Assembly: GCA_003445835.1 (NCBI GenBank)
Contig: DMCI01000122.1
Coordinates: forward strand, 383-7,079
Direction of reading: 5' to 3'
Length of the DNA stretch: 6,697 nt
Origin: Clostridiales bacterium
Lineage (GTDB): Bacteria; Bacillota; Clostridia; Christensenellales; CAG-1252
The translations under genes were made by a program, and so were the position numbers. Each line of letters begins with the position of its first letter. The stretch's first letter is position 1. The notes under the pieces were generated by a model. The model did no database searches. It saw only the letters and a list, made by a program, of their open reading frames with translations, and was not told the DNA's origin. This document shows, in pieces, positions 6,691 through 6,697 of the stretch.

Positions 6691-6697
6691 TAAACGA

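Overview
The window reads as a stretch of a Firmicutes-like chromosome, most probably from a Clostridia-type anaerobe of roughly balanced GC content. This rests on strong GGAGG-type ribosome binding sites before most genes, sigma-A-like promoters, AT-rich intergenic gaps, and protein sequences that resemble clostridial families. No rRNA or marker gene is present, so the taxonomic guess is an inference. There are seven protein genes in three transcription blocks, and no tRNA, rRNA, CRISPR, insertion sequence or phage gene was seen.

Left block (1-964, minus strand): an OhrR-type MarR regulator (462-899) is followed after 15 bases by a thioredoxin-type glutathione peroxidase (446 to beyond the left edge). 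A TTGACA/TAAAAT promoter with an OhrR-like operator over its -10 drives both. This looks like a self-contained peroxide-response operon in which the sensor is paired with a peroxidase instead of the usual Ohr.

Middle block (1037-4064, plus strand): an MscS-family channel (1100-2161) carries a C-terminal Lys/Pro tail built from an 11-residue repeat. Next is an SGNH/GDSL-hydrolase lipoprotein (2278-3987) whose C-terminal half, about 290 residues, I cannot assign. Each has its own promoter, and the two promoters share the hexamers TTGCCA and TATAAT with 17-base spacing. Each gene also ends in its own terminator.

Right block (4032-6633, minus strand): a metal-resistance operon in the order ArsR/SmtB-family repressor (6193-6558), free-standing HMA metal-binding protein (5964-6191), and zinc/cadmium/lead P1B-type ATPase without its own HMA domain (4078-5964). 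The three genes are nearly contiguous (a 1-base gap, then a 1-base overlap). A 12-2-12 palindrome at the predicted transcription start is the likely operator. When Zn, Cd or Pb rises, the repressor should release, the ATPase should export metal, and the small HMA protein may hand metal to it.

Nothing here is clearly a new defence or mobile system. The parts most worth a second look are the repeat tail on the channel, the unassigned half of the SGNH lipoprotein with a perfect hairpin at its domain boundary, and the OhrR-Gpx pairing.
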